DNA from: Saksenaea vasiformis B4078
Taxonomy: Eukaryota > Mucoromycota > Mucoromycetes > Mucorales > Saksenaeaceae
Assembly: GCA_000697055.1 (NCBI GenBank)
Contig: JNDT01002242.1
Coordinates: 1-64,000 of the forward strand
Reading direction: 5' to 3'
Length of the DNA stretch: 64,000 bases
The position numbers were made by a program, and so were the translations under genes. Positions 48,346 to 59,558 of this stretch are shown one piece after another. The notes under the pieces were generated by a model. It worked only from the letters and a program-made list of their open reading frames with translations, made no database searches and was not told the origin of the DNA. Each line of letters begins with the position of its first letter. Position 1 is the stretch's first letter.

Positions 48346-49110
48346 ATGTACCAACCTATAGAAAAAGCGATTCCTCGAAAGCGTCGTAATTGCGTATGCT
48401 GCAATTGCGTTACTGCGTGGACGCGAAGAATATGTTGTCTCATGGCTTTAATCCTACTTGGTATGGCTATTGGGATTGGAATCCTTGCGGCTCTGTTTAA
48501 GGTACCGAGCGTCCAGTTTGATGGTGGAACAGAAGATCCACATGGTCGGCCCTCCTTCCAGCTGGATAATAACACCTTCGAATTTGAATTACATATCGGA
48601 TTGAAGTTCAGTGTCAACAATCCTAATATTGAAAGTGTTTATTTTTCAAAACTGGAAGCTGAGGTAAGATAACTTCAGGGTGCAAAAATTATAGAAATTG
48701 ATGCTATTTTGGGACAGGCTTTTTACCCCACATTGCCAGATATACCCATTGGCGGAGGAGTGATAACGGATTTGGCTATCGATGCTTTTGCCACTACCAA
48801 TTTCACGTTTCCTTTACAAATCAAGTACGATCCTACCAAAGACCATGAGTGGTCTATTTGGAGAGATTTATCAACAAAATGTGGATTATTAGGCGGAGAA
48901 AAGAAAGATCTGGCGTTCATATACGATCTGACACCAACCATTCGCATCCTGGGTCATTCGTTATCATTTACTCTGCACCAAACCATTACATTTCCTTGTC
49001 CATCTCTATCGGTAAGGGCAAACAACAACTTATTCGCACGAGATAGCGTATAATTCATACGTGTGAAAGATTTTTTCCTCTTAAATTTTTAGGAAACTTT
49101 GATGGTATAG
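48346..49110 (+). CDS. Single-pass membrane protein with LEA_2 (LEA14/NDR1-like) domain
   Basis: Three exons, 48346-48663, 48718-49011 and 49093-49110, give about 209 aa. A basic, cysteine-rich N-terminus (RKRRNCVCCNC) precedes one membrane helix (about residues 32-51, MALILLGMAIGIGILAAL). The rest is a beta-rich domain with LHIGLKFSVNNPN and DIPIGGGVITDL, the strand-turn pattern of LEA_2 proteins, followed by a DPTKDHEWSIW segment. LEA_2 proteins often sit at a membrane with the domain on the extracytosolic side. Function in fungi is poorly defined. The last exon codes only five residues, and an acceptor-like CCTTAG ahead of the ATG leaves room for another first exon. Confidence 0.75.
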
Positions 49111-49738
49111 ATCAGGACAAGTTGATTTTTTTTAACTGTAGATGAATTATAGTTCTAAAGTGCTTGCATGCGTTACATTTCATTCCGTCATGAGCATCTC
49201 TCATCTGAACACATTTAGTCGGGCTTCTTTTGTTGGCGTGGGTACTGTCCACCGTGTCAAAAAAAATTTTTTTTCTTTGCTGGGAAGAAGGGAATTTTCC
49301 ATAAACTGCAAGAGGTACTTATCGCTCGGCAGAGAAGAAGGCAATTATGTGTGCGTAAAATAAGGCCAACACAAACAACTTGCGCCTAAACGATTTTCAT
49401 GGATTCAAACTCTATTTTGGCACATGGAAAGACAACGGGAAAAAGTCATGACAGTTGCGTTTCGGGATGACAGAACAGGAACTTGACATAAGGGAAATAA
49501 GTCACACCTTATTGGTGTACGGTTGGATTCCGCTTATGGGATTCACCCCGCGCGAAAGCAATGGTCAGGAACAAGAAAGCACGGAAGTGAAGATGATTCG
49601 ATCAAATGATTGGATGTGACCAAAAACAGCGTGAGAAAGTGAGACTGTGTTTTAGAATCCCGATATATAAAAGATCTTGTGTAAAAAAGGGATCCTTAAA
49701 ACCTTTTTCTTTTGTGGCCAGTGAACAATTTTCAACAA
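49111..49738. other. Upstream region of the serine dehydratase gene
   Basis: About 630 bp without a defensible gene. Short ORFs here lack motifs. Confidence 0.5.
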
Positions 49739-51913
49739 ATGCGTTTGCTTGGACGTCTACCTTCGCTTATAGCTGCTCAACCGGCAAGATTAGCCTTGAG
49801 GCAGACTGCTCGGCTTCTTGCTGTACATCAATTCAGGTCCTATTCTTCTTCCCATGCAGAGCATCAGCCAATCGTTGCTGATAAATCGGACGTCAACGCC
49901 GACCACCACGCCGTCGTCTCCACCTTTGATCTCTTCTCTATTGGTGTTGGTCCATCCTCTTCACATACCGTGGGACCTATGCGTGCTGCTAAAATTTTCA
50001 TCAATGACCTTAAAAAACACAATGTCCTTGACAAGGTCGCCACGCTTCGAGTCGGTACGTATTTTTTGATAAGAAAAAAAATATCGTTTTCTTTCTTGTG
50101 TATCATTGCTAAATTCGGCAATCCGCTGATCCCCGCGTTATCCAGACATGTTCGGATCACTTGCACTTACCGGCAAAGGCCATGGCACACCTGAGGCTAT
50201 TTTGATGGGAATCGAAGGCGAAACACCTGATGTAAGATTTTTGAAACGGGGGAGTTAGGAATGTCAAAATTAAAGGGGTTGCATGTTAGATGGTAGAAAC
50301 ATCTACAATCAAATCTCGAATCGACAATATCCACGCTACGAAGTCTATTCGAGTAGATGGAACCCATCGAATCCACTTTGATCCCGAAAAGCACCTCGTC
50401 TTCAATTACTTCAAAACCCTTCCCCAACATCCAAATGGCTTGCGTTTCTGTGCCTACGACGAAGCAGCTAACATGGTTGCAACCAACGAGTACTTTAGCA
50501 TCGGAGGTGGTTTTGTGGTCAACGATGCCACGCAACTGGACCACGGTGAAAATGTATATTACAAACAGGAAGATAAGGAGAAAAGAGCTGTGGCTGAGCG
50601 TCGAGTCCAAGATATTGCTGTGGTCGCGCTGCCTTTTCGAAATGCCGACGAGTTGCTGAAAGTCTGTAAGCGCGAAAACATGACAATTGCCCAGGTTGTG
50701 TACGAGAACGAGCTCAAATGGTCTTCACCTGACCAAATTCGTACAAAACTGTTAAGAATCTGGAACACAATGGATGAAAGTATTCGCAACGGTGTTATGG
50801 CGTCATCGGAAGGTATTCTTACGAAGTTGCTTTGATGATGTGAGATGTTAAAAGATCCGTTTATAGACCGATTACCTGGTGGACTCAATGTTCGCCGCCG
50901 TGCACCGGGCCTGTATAAAAAACTCCTGAAAGGTCTCTATGGACCTGTCGTGACCAATTCGACATACAATGCATCACAGATTCCCCTCCCTCCCTCTGCG
51001 GATGTCGACGTGAAAGAGATGCTTGCTCAGCGAGAAGATGAGTCGCGCCCTCTGTCATTGTCAGTTATACCCAAACGTGAACGAAAGCGTTTCTTCCTAC
51101 CTGGTACGGATAGTTGCTTCTGCAAAATAGCAAACCATTTATATTAACGAATGGATGAAACGTTAGCCCTCGACTATCTTTCGGTTTATGCTATTGCTGT
51201 GAACGAAGAGAATGCCTGTGGCGGCCGTGTTGTGACAGCACCTACGAATGGTGCAGCAGGTAAAAAGGAACTATAAATTCTGGAATGTTTTATGCTGACA
51301 GAAGTTTCTCTAGGAACCATCCCATCCGTTTTGAAATACTATTTGGAATTTATTTCAGAGAATCCGGAACGAGACGTGATGGAGTTCTTGCTCACCACTT
51401 CTGCAGTTGGTATGCTTTTTAAGCGTGGAGCTAGTATTTCAGGTTTGTTGTACACACTATTGCGACTAGATCAGATACTTACAGCTTCATATACAGCTGC
51501 TGAAGTCGGTTGTCAAGGTGAAGTTGGTGTTGCTTGTTCCATGGCGGCTGCTGGTTTCACAGCTGTCATGGGTGGAACTGTCGATCAGGTGGAAAATGCG
51601 GCAGAGATCGGCATGGTATGACGCAATGAAATTTTATCTGAATATGATATTCATATGGGACGTTTAGGAACATAATCTTGGTTTGACGTGTGATCCTATC
51701 GCTGGACTTGTGCAAGTTCCTTGTATTGAACGTAATGCGCTCGCTGCTGTCAAAGCCATTGCAGCAGCTCAATTAGCGCTGAATGGTGAAGGAGATCACC
51801 GTGTCTCTTTGGATCAGGTTATCGAGACCATGCGCCAGACAGGTCTGGACATGATGTCCAAATACAAAGAAACCAGCCAAGGAGGTCTGGCCGTCAATGT
51901 ACCGTTGTGTTAG
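49739..51913 (+). CDS. L-serine ammonia-lyase, bacterial iron-sulfur type, mitochondrial
   Basis: Eight exons: 49739-50054, 50146-50231, 50290-50812, 50867-51103, 51167-51259, 51314-51442, 51497-51615 and 51668-51913, giving about 582 aa. The first ~40 residues are an Arg/Ser/Ala-rich mitochondrial presequence ending RSYSSS. Then comes the beta domain ([17 protein letters not shown]) and the alpha domain with [19 protein letters not shown]. Cysteines at 467 (GCQGEVG), 509 and 520 (LTCDP...VPCIERN) are the cluster ligands, and the chain ends in Cys582. Spacings 42, 11 and 62 match those recalled for the Legionella enzyme (343, 385, 396, 458), whose terminal cysteine plugs the active site. It deaminates L-serine to pyruvate. 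An extra ~60-residue insert lies between the [10 protein letters not shown] and ALDYLSVYA segments. Confidence 0.93.
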
Positions 51914-53155
51914 AGGCCTTTTAACCACCGTGTAGTTCTTTTTTTTCTTCTTCTTGTGTTTTACTTCATTCTATTTTCACATATCACTTTCAATATACGC
52001 ATATGTTTTCTTCTGTTACCATTTCTGTAAACAGCAGGTTAGGCAAATGTGCTATTGTTCTCATGAGACCACACTTTCGAAAATTTCCGAAGCCATAGGA
52101 AGAACACTCTTTCTTTTGACCTTTTCCCCTTGATCCATCAATTATAATATCTGCCAATGTGTATAATTCAATGATCATTTTGCATATACCTGAAGATATA
52201 CGACTATCAAATATTCGTTCCTATTCGTCCTCGTTGATCTCTCTGAATTCATGCTATCTCTGTGTTTGCAGCCTTCTTTCACTTTTTCTCAATGTCACCA
52301 ATGGGAAAAAAGAGCTGAGTTTTGAAGCATCTGCGACGCATGAAGAACAGCGTGTCGTCTGCATCAATTCCCTCTTCCCGACAGTATGCTTCATGCTCCA
52401 ATAAAATCACGGATTTAGATAAGCCAGGTATCGTAGAATGGGCAACTCGTGCTACGCTGCCATGGCCTTGGCTTTTTTCGCGGATACATGATCAATTAAT
52501 GTAGACAGCAGCACCGTATGCGCGCGATAGTTCAGCATTGCGAGAGCTCATCCATATAATCTATCAAAGTCTCTTCGGTGTCGCTGCGAACATATATATA
52601 TGAAGAGATGTAGATAGCCACAGTTTTCCGTCCCCGTGGAGCATGCTATTTTGACTAAGCCTTCTTTCTTTCTTGGTAAACTGCGCTGCTTACTCTTACG
52701 CTTGTTGGATTTAAAGACTTGGATGATTTGCTCCTCAGGCACTTTCGCAAAATCCAACCCTATTCTATTATATATTGCCAATACACATTAAGAAAAACGA
52801 CAAGTTCTTTGTTACAGTTTTAGTCGCTCATGATGTTGCTATCATTGCTGCAATGTCGCAGCTCGGAGTTTTTTTTATGCGCGCAAGATCTCCAGCGAGC
52901 ATATACCACTCACATTACATTCCCCGAGAGTCCCAAATTTCTGTTACAGAATCGTGCACATCTAAAGAGGAACCTTGGTTTGCGTGAATGTTGTGCATGA
53001 TACCAGCGGCCCCACAACGCCAGCTGTGATTGAAAAAGCGTGACAACGATTTAAGCCCGACAAAAGTCGTCTCCCTCGTTTTTTCCCACGCATCGAAACT
53101 GTTAAGTCATTATCGTGGTAATTGTTCCTGTATCTCCCTTCTCTTTTCCCGCTAC
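51914..53155. other. 1.2-kb gap before MCCA
   Basis: No gene is certain. On the minus strand 52781-52600 has a protein-like frame (GLDFAKVPEEQIIQVFKSNK, then a Lys/Arg-rich run) with no ATG and no recognised family; it may be a relic exon. Confidence 0.4.
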
Positions 53156-55990
53156 ATGTTCCAAATACACCTACGAGTCTACAGAAGTGCCGCCACTTCT
53201 GCCACACATTATCGTGGCGCTTCGTTACGTCTGTCGCCTTCCAGACAATGGTACTCAAGCTTGCAAGGTCAGTTTCATAGGGATGTTTCTGCATGGATGG
53301 CCAACTCGTGTTTGTGTAGAACGAAACCCTCTTTTTGAAAAAGTTTTGATTGCAAACAGGTAAATATTTTGGAGGAATGTATACTCGTCATAGCCATTCT
53401 AATACCATCATTTAGAGGCGAAATTGCTTGCCGTGTCATGCGTACTGCCAAAGATCTTGGTATCAAAACCGTGGCGGTGTATAGTGAAGCAGATGCAAAT
53501 GCACAGCATGTCCTTATGGTAGACCCATTTTTTTGGTGAGACGTGAGAATTAATTCTTTTTTAGGCTGATGAAGCCTACTTGATTGGACCTGCTGCATCT
53601 GCCCAGAGTTATCTGAGTATCGATAAGATTATGGAGGTGGCTCGATTAAGTGGAGCACAGGTGAGTAGACATACAAATGTCTTTCTTTATGGACGACTGT
53701 TGACTCCTTGCTGGACGAGGAAAGGCTATTCATCCTGGGTACGGCTTTTTATCCGAAAATGCGGACTTTGCCGATCGTGTGAAAGCGGAGAAGTTGGCCT
53801 TCATTGGCCCATCTGGGGATGCTATGCGTGCGATGGGATCGAAAAGGTAAAGGATAACCCATTGCCAAATAAGCATAACTCTTACTCTAACACCTCCCCT
53901 TCACCTATCATTCATCAGCGAGTCGAAGTATATCATGGAGGCGGCAGGTGTTCCGGTGGTGCCTGGCTATCATGGAGAAAACCAGGATGTCGGATTTCTC
54001 AAAGAGCAAGCAGAAAAGATCGGTTACCCTGTGTTGATCAAGGCTGTAAAAGGAGGTGGTGGCAAGGGTATGCGTATCGTGAGATCCCCCGGTGAATTTG
54101 AGGAAATGTTGGAGTCATCGAAGAACGAGTCGATGAAGTCGTTTGGTGATGATGTGGTCCTGATAGAAAAGTACCTGGAAAGACCACGCCATGTGGAAGT
54201 CCAAGTATTTGCAGATAAGCACAATAACGCTGTTCATCTATTTGAACGCGACTGTTCTGTTCAGCGCAGACATCAAAAGGTCATTGAAGAAGCACCTGCC
54301 CCTGGCCTGACGGAGGAGGTCCGTGCTCAGTTGGGTGCCAAAGCTGTGGCGGCTGCTCGAGCCGTCGACTATGAAAATGCTGGAACAGTGGAATTTATCA
54401 TGGATAACGTCACCAAGCAATTCTACTTTATGGAAATGAACACTCGCTTGCAGGTAAGGAAAACACGTGCCTATTACAAAAAAATTTTTTTTTCTCACAG
54501 GCACATTATTCTTTGTCAGGTCGAGCATCCTGTTACCGAAATGGTAACCAACACAGATCTGGTCCACTGGCAGTTTGAGGTACTAGAAACGCGGTCTTTT
54601 AAAATCGTGCTTTACTTAATCCGCGCTTATTCTTTTTCAAACAGGTTGCTTCTGGCAATCGTCTACCTTTAACCCAAGATCAACTTCGGTTGACAGGACA
54701 CGCTTTCGAAGCTCGTGTTTATGCTGAAAACCCGTCCAAGTAAAGAAAACAAACTCAATGAATGAAGAATAACTTACGCGTTTATAGCCACTTCCTTCCC
54801 GATACTGGCCCGCTTTTCAGTGTGCGTACGCCCCCCACTTCGGAAGATTTGCGTCTGGAGACTGGTTTCATTCAAGGCGATCAAATCAGCGTTCATTATG
54901 ATCCCATGATTGCCAAGCTGGTCGTCCGTGGTAAGGATCGTAACGATGCTCTCCGAAGATTCCGCGTTGCTTTGGAAAAATACCAGGTAAAGCTACCGAT
55001 ATCAGACTTTTCTTGTTTTGCTTAAATGAGATGTTAGATTGTTGGCCTGAACACCAACATTGGCTTTATCAAGACAGTTGCAGAACACCCCGAATTTATT
55101 AAAGGAGAAGTTGAAACTGGATTTATTCAGGTATAAAGTGGATGATAGCTAGCATAAAATGATCGTCGGCTCACCTTCCCCATCCTTGGACATTAGCAAT
55201 TTGAAAAAGATTTGCTCAAGGCTCCCGAAGCACCTGACGCGACAACTTTGGCATTGACTGCTCATGCCATCTGTCTTAAGGAAGAGCTTGCCTACAAGGC
55301 AACTGCAAAAGGTAAGATCAGAAGAGCATCATGGGAAGGCGTTTGCTCACTTTCTTAATACAGATCCATTCAATCCCTGGATGAATCTTCGCAACGGTTT
55401 CCGAGTGAATACATTGCATCATCGCAAGGTTGTGCTTGAAGCTGGTGAAAATCAGTATGAAGTGCAAGTTACCTCGAGCAAGCAGGGCAAAGGCCTTGTC
55501 GACTTGGAAGTGGTTGACACGACAAACAATAAGACCATCAAGACGTTTACGAACGTGCAAAGCCACTTTGATGAAGAAGGCCTGCTTGTGTCTGACATTG
55601 ATGAACAAAAGAAGAGACGCAACATCGTTGTCCATGATGACAAGATTACCGTGTTCGGCGAGGTAACTACACCAGCTTTTTTTTCCAATTTTATAACACA
55701 TCGTTTAGCACGGTAAGACAGACCTGAAGCTTCCCGCACCTACATACATTACCGCTGGAGCTGCTGCGGATAGCGCTGGATCTGTAAAGACCCCCATGCC
55801 ATGTAAGATTTCCCAGGTTCTTGTGAAGCCTGGTCAGAAGATCACCAAAGATATGGCGCTTGTCGTCCTGGAGGCGATGAAGATGGAGCATGTTATTCGA
55901 GCACCTGCAGATGGTGTGATCGATCAAGTCTTGTACGGCGTGGGAGAGCTAGTAGAAGAAAACAAGAGCCTAGTGACATTTGCTGAGTAA
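53156..55990 (+). CDS. MCCA: 3-methylcrotonyl-CoA carboxylase, biotin-containing alpha subunit
   Basis: Thirteen exons: 53156-53267, 53320-53359, 53416-53518, 53565-53660, 53725-53846, 53919-54453, 54520-54579, 54645-54739, 54788-54986, 55038-55130, 55197-55311, 55364-55662 and 55709-55990. All junctions keep frame, giving about 716 aa (human MCCC1 725). The first exon codes an Arg/Ser-rich mitochondrial presequence ending RQWYSS. The biotin carboxylase part follows: [26 protein letters not shown], the ATP-grasp loop KGGGGKGMR and [13 protein letters not shown]. The C-terminal biotin carrier has EAMKMEH, with biotinylated Lys681. MCC carboxylates 3-methylcrotonyl-CoA in leucine breakdown in the mitochondrial matrix. 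Propionyl-CoA carboxylase alpha is the nearest alternative; overall length and the linker favour MCC. The beta subunit is not in this window. Confidence 0.88.
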
Positions 55991-56417
55991 TAGACAGGGA
56001 GAAAAGAGAAAAAGAACAAATAGAAAAAAAATGAAGAAAAAAAAAATAATGTATTATTTTCGTTATTCGCCTTCCCACACTGTGGGATAGGGCAGTCTGT
56101 AGGCGTAGCTAAGCCCTTGTTGTGGTGGTTCTAGCTTTTCTTTTTTCCTTTTCGATAAGCGGCGCGGATAGCAAAGTAGTTCAATTTGTTTCTATATACT
56201 CGCTAGTCCAGATTCATCCTTTGTTTAAAACATTCGGGCATTTAATGACTTGCGAAAAAAAAAATCGTTAGGAAAGGATACATGATTCTTTTTTTTTTCA
56301 TGAAAACCGCCGATTTATTGATATTTCTGTAAGAGAACCTGGGATGGAAAAGAATGTAGAGAGGGATAAAGCAGCATAGGGATACCTTGGGAAGACATAG
56401 GGGAGGAGGAAGATGTG
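55991..56417. other. Convergent 3' gap between MCCA and the forkhead gene
   Basis: No gene seen. An A-run with AATAATG near 56035-56055 may mark MCCA polyadenylation. Confidence 0.5.
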
Positions 56418-57781
56418 CTAGTTCAACAAGTTATTCACCCTCATTAAGGAAGGGTCCAGCTCAGCTGGGTCAATCTCCATTTTCGCTTCTTTGGGGTCTG
56501 GTGTTTCTGCATCTGTTGCCGGTGAACCTGGAGATGTCGAGCCTCTGACAGAACTTGTCTTTGAACTTTGGGATCCCACACTGCTGCCGGTAACGCTAGA
56601 GGAAAATGCCGACATCGGTCTCTTAATGCGCGTCAGGAAAGAGTTGACCCGACTAGATGAATAGCTCACTGTATCGTCTGGAAACGGATTTTGACGGTCT
56701 GTTCCAGGAGTTCCTGAAGAAGGTGGGACAGAAGACGGTGTATTGAAGTACGAGCCTACAAAATCCTTTAAGTCGAGGTCATCCATCATCATTCCCTGAG
56801 GTCGCATCGATGAATGTGGGTTATGCAAATGCTGGTGTGGACTCATCATTTTTTGATGATTTTGCTGTGTATGGTCTATCTGGCACTGCTGCATCTGATG
56901 ATGCATTTGTCTCACTGGTTGCTGCTGCTGTTGTTGTGGTTGTTGCTGCTGTTGCTGTTGTTGTGTTGGTTGCTGCGATTGTGGTGCTTGTTGTTGTCTT
57001 CTTTGGAGTTCCAGCTCCTGCGCATGCTGTTGATGTTGCCAGTATTCTATATTCCCGAGAAAACCACTGTCCATAATCTGTCGACCAAAATTGGTGTTAT
57101 TCAGTTGCTCCATATCGACGGTCCAATAGCCGCCTTTCGTTCCTTTTCCACGGTTAGGTCCATGTTGATTAACTCGAGGAACTTTTTTAAAGCAACGATT
57201 CAGAGAAAGATTGTGGCGTATCGTATTCTAATATAGGAATTGTTCAATATTTTCTTTTACACACTAATTTCCTTTACCTGCCAACCGGTTTCGTTGGCTT
57301 CGTAGAGATGAGGATAGCGTGTCTGCACCCATTCATAAATCTCCCGGAGAGTAAGGCGCTGATCACGCGAGGTTAGAATTGCCTGAGCAATGAGTGAAGC
57401 ATAAGAATGCGGCGGTCGTCTTCTTTTGCGCACCGGTCGATTAAGAAGCATATCGGACAATAATTGCTCACGCTGACGTTGATGTGGATCTGTTCCATAG
57501 GAAGGTTGTGAACCTGGTGGACTCAACGATGGCTGAGCAGAAAGTTGTTGATGATACTGATGCTGAGACAAGTGATACGGTTGCTGCGGTGGTTGCTGTG
57601 GTTGCTGCTGTTGTTGTTGATGATATGAATACGGTTGATGCTGATAAGAGGCATAAACAAAGTCCGAATTGGATTGAGGTTGCGGAGGGGCTGGAGGAGG
57701 CAAACCATCGGTGGCATAATGTGGTCTCACCTTCTTGAGAACACCCTCAAATGGGGACATAAAAGGTAATTTGTCTGATAC
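56418..57781 (-). CDS. Forkhead (FOX) transcription factor with poly-Q tracts
   Basis: Two exons, 57278-57781 and 56418-57227, joined by a 50-nt intron inside the DNA-binding domain, give about 437 aa. The forkhead domain (about residues 120-220) reads RRRPPHSYASLIAQAIL, LTLREIYEWVQTRYP, then across the intron NTIRHNLSLNRCFKKVPR and GKGTKGGYWTVD: helix H3 with the NxIRHNLSL motif is intact. Glutamine-rich runs flank the domain on both sides (coded near 57560-57615 and 56935-57000), typical of activation regions. The C-terminus holds Ser/Pro-rich potential phosphorylation sites. It resembles the Hcm1/Sep1 type that controls cell-cycle genes, but orthology is not certain. Start 57781 (MVSDKLPF) is chosen; an ATG at 57865 would add a hydrophobic, CT-rich-coded stretch. 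Confidence 0.9.
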
Positions 57782-58241
57782 CATACAGAGAAGTACAAAG
57801 GAATGAAAAGAAAAAGAAACGAAAAACGACAAGCTTTGTTTAATGGGGGATCTTTTATAAGACAAGTCAAGTTATTATCGAAACGGAGAATAAACCACAA
57901 GAACCTCTTAAATCGTATACGGAAGAATTTCAATCATCATCGCAAAAGTCAAGATGTTGTGTCTCGCTGAATTGACACTAATATTCAATCACGCATCATT
58001 TTTACTTTCCTCACGAGTTGTATTGACAGGTTTGCATCATCTGCGCGCAAGTTGTAATGCCCATGACATCATAGATATATCTCTTTTTCTTTTTTTACTA
58101 TCCTTTTTTTTTGTTTTCTCTTTATTATTCTTATTATAATTGGATAATCATGCGTGTAAATTTTTACTTATATACACACTTTCTCTCTTTTTTCTCTCTT
58201 CTTCCTTTCCTTTTTCTTTTTTCACTCCTTTTTTACCAATT
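57782..58241. promoter_or_regulatory. Divergent promoter of the forkhead and bZIP genes
   Basis: These 460 bp separate the two oppositely directed transcription-factor genes and must hold both promoters. The right half is a long CT-rich tract on the + strand leading into the bZIP start. A palindrome-like TGACATCA occurs near 58064-58071, close to the CRE half-sites bound by ATF-type bZIP proteins. Confidence 0.5.
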
Positions 58242-59092
58242 ATGTTTGAAGGTATGCATGATAAATCTCCGGGGAGATCAGTTTGAATACCAACGCAGTT
58301 TTAGATCATCCCTCGTCCACGATAATAACAACACCTACTCGCTTCTTATTGGAATGCGATGAGTGGAACTTTGACTCAGGTCTCGGTTCAGTTACAAACG
58401 ATGTCAACTTCTTCAACAGTCAACCATCAACTTCATGCCTTAAAACCCCACATGGTTCCTCCTCCTCCTCTCCATTTGCTATGCCTTCGGATGACAAATT
58501 GACGTTGCCGAATGAAAAATGTGACCAACAGCAGCCACATCAAGACATGAGTCCCATGACAGAAGAAGAGGAAGGACCCGAAGACACACGAAAGCGATTC
58601 TTAGAAAGAAATCGTGTTGCTGGTAAAAAAAAAAAAAAAAAAAGAGAAGTATGGTGTATCGTGTTGTCATGCTAACGAGAAAATGATAAGCATCCAGATG
58701 TCGTCAAAAGAAAAAGATTCGAGTGCAGGCACTCCAACAAAGAGCGGACACTGCTGCATTTCAAAATAAGAAACTACGGGAAACCGTGTCGCAATTGAAG
58801 GACGAAACTATTTTTCTTCGGAACCAATTGCTAATACACGGTAACTGTAGTTGTGCTGCCATTGTAAGAAATCCGTCTTTTTTAAATTTTATATAACTTA
58901 TGCAACAATTAGCAAACCTATCTCCAGACAGCATCAGCTAGACTGACATCAAATGCAACAACAACAACAACATCATCATCAACAGCAGCTGCTCCTATAG
59001 ATATGCCACTCGCCACACCAAGTGACGACTGTTGCGGTCCCAACCAACGTCAACTCAACTTGACACCTTTTCTTTCAAATCATGAGATTTGA
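58242..59092 (+). CDS. bZIP transcription factor, ATF/CREB (Atf1-like) type
   Basis: Four exons: 58242-58251, 58299-58622, 58691-58863 and 58913-59092, giving about 228 aa. The first coding exon is only 10 nt (MFE plus one base). The basic region KRFLERNRVAASRCRQKKK spans the intron at 58623-58690 and has the N-x7-R signature. It is followed by a leucine zipper (VQALQQRADTAAFQNKKL, then further heptads) ending at LLIHGNCSC, as in ATF2/Atf1 proteins. N-terminal acidic and Ser-rich stretches and a Thr/Ser/Ala-rich tail complete it. Such factors commonly work in stress responses under a Hog1/Sty1-like MAPK. The split basic region and the A19 run in the intron are notable. Confidence 0.88.
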
Positions 59093-59558
59093 TCCGGTTG
59101 ACCTACGCTTTTATTTGCTGTCCCAACAATGCCAAACTCGCTCGCTTTATTCATTCAAGTCACTTATCGCACGAAAAGAAAGAAAAAAAAAAGTAATAAG
59201 CACTAGCAAATTTCTATTATAAAATAAATGATCTAAACGCCTGTCATGACAGAGCCTTTGAACCACCACAGGAATCGTTTCAGGATGAAGAAATAGTGTC
59301 CCCGGTCATAGTTCTGCCTTTCATGCCCGCATCATGGACATACCATGCTTCCACCCTCTCTCCTCCTCGTTAGGTAAATTTTTCTCGTTTCCTTGGGCAA
59401 GCAATCTGCTTTCTTCTTTTTTTTTAAAAAAAACGGAAGGCTTTATTATCGCAAAGTTAGAAGGTCCAGCCTCAATAAAGAACAAAGTTTTAGACGATTG
59501 AATTATTTTCTTTTTACAGGAAAGCTGTCGTACGTGGAGAACACCTTCATGCAGTTGC
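59093..59558. other. Convergent 3' gap between the bZIP and OPT genes
   Basis: No gene seen. An A-run near 59179 and ATAAAATAAATG near 59218 may be polyadenylation signals for the bZIP gene. Confidence 0.5.

Noticed and set aside
55991..57781. Pairing of MCCA with its beta subunit nearby
   Set aside because: The neighbouring genes are a forkhead factor and serine dehydratase; no carboxyltransferase frame is present in the window.
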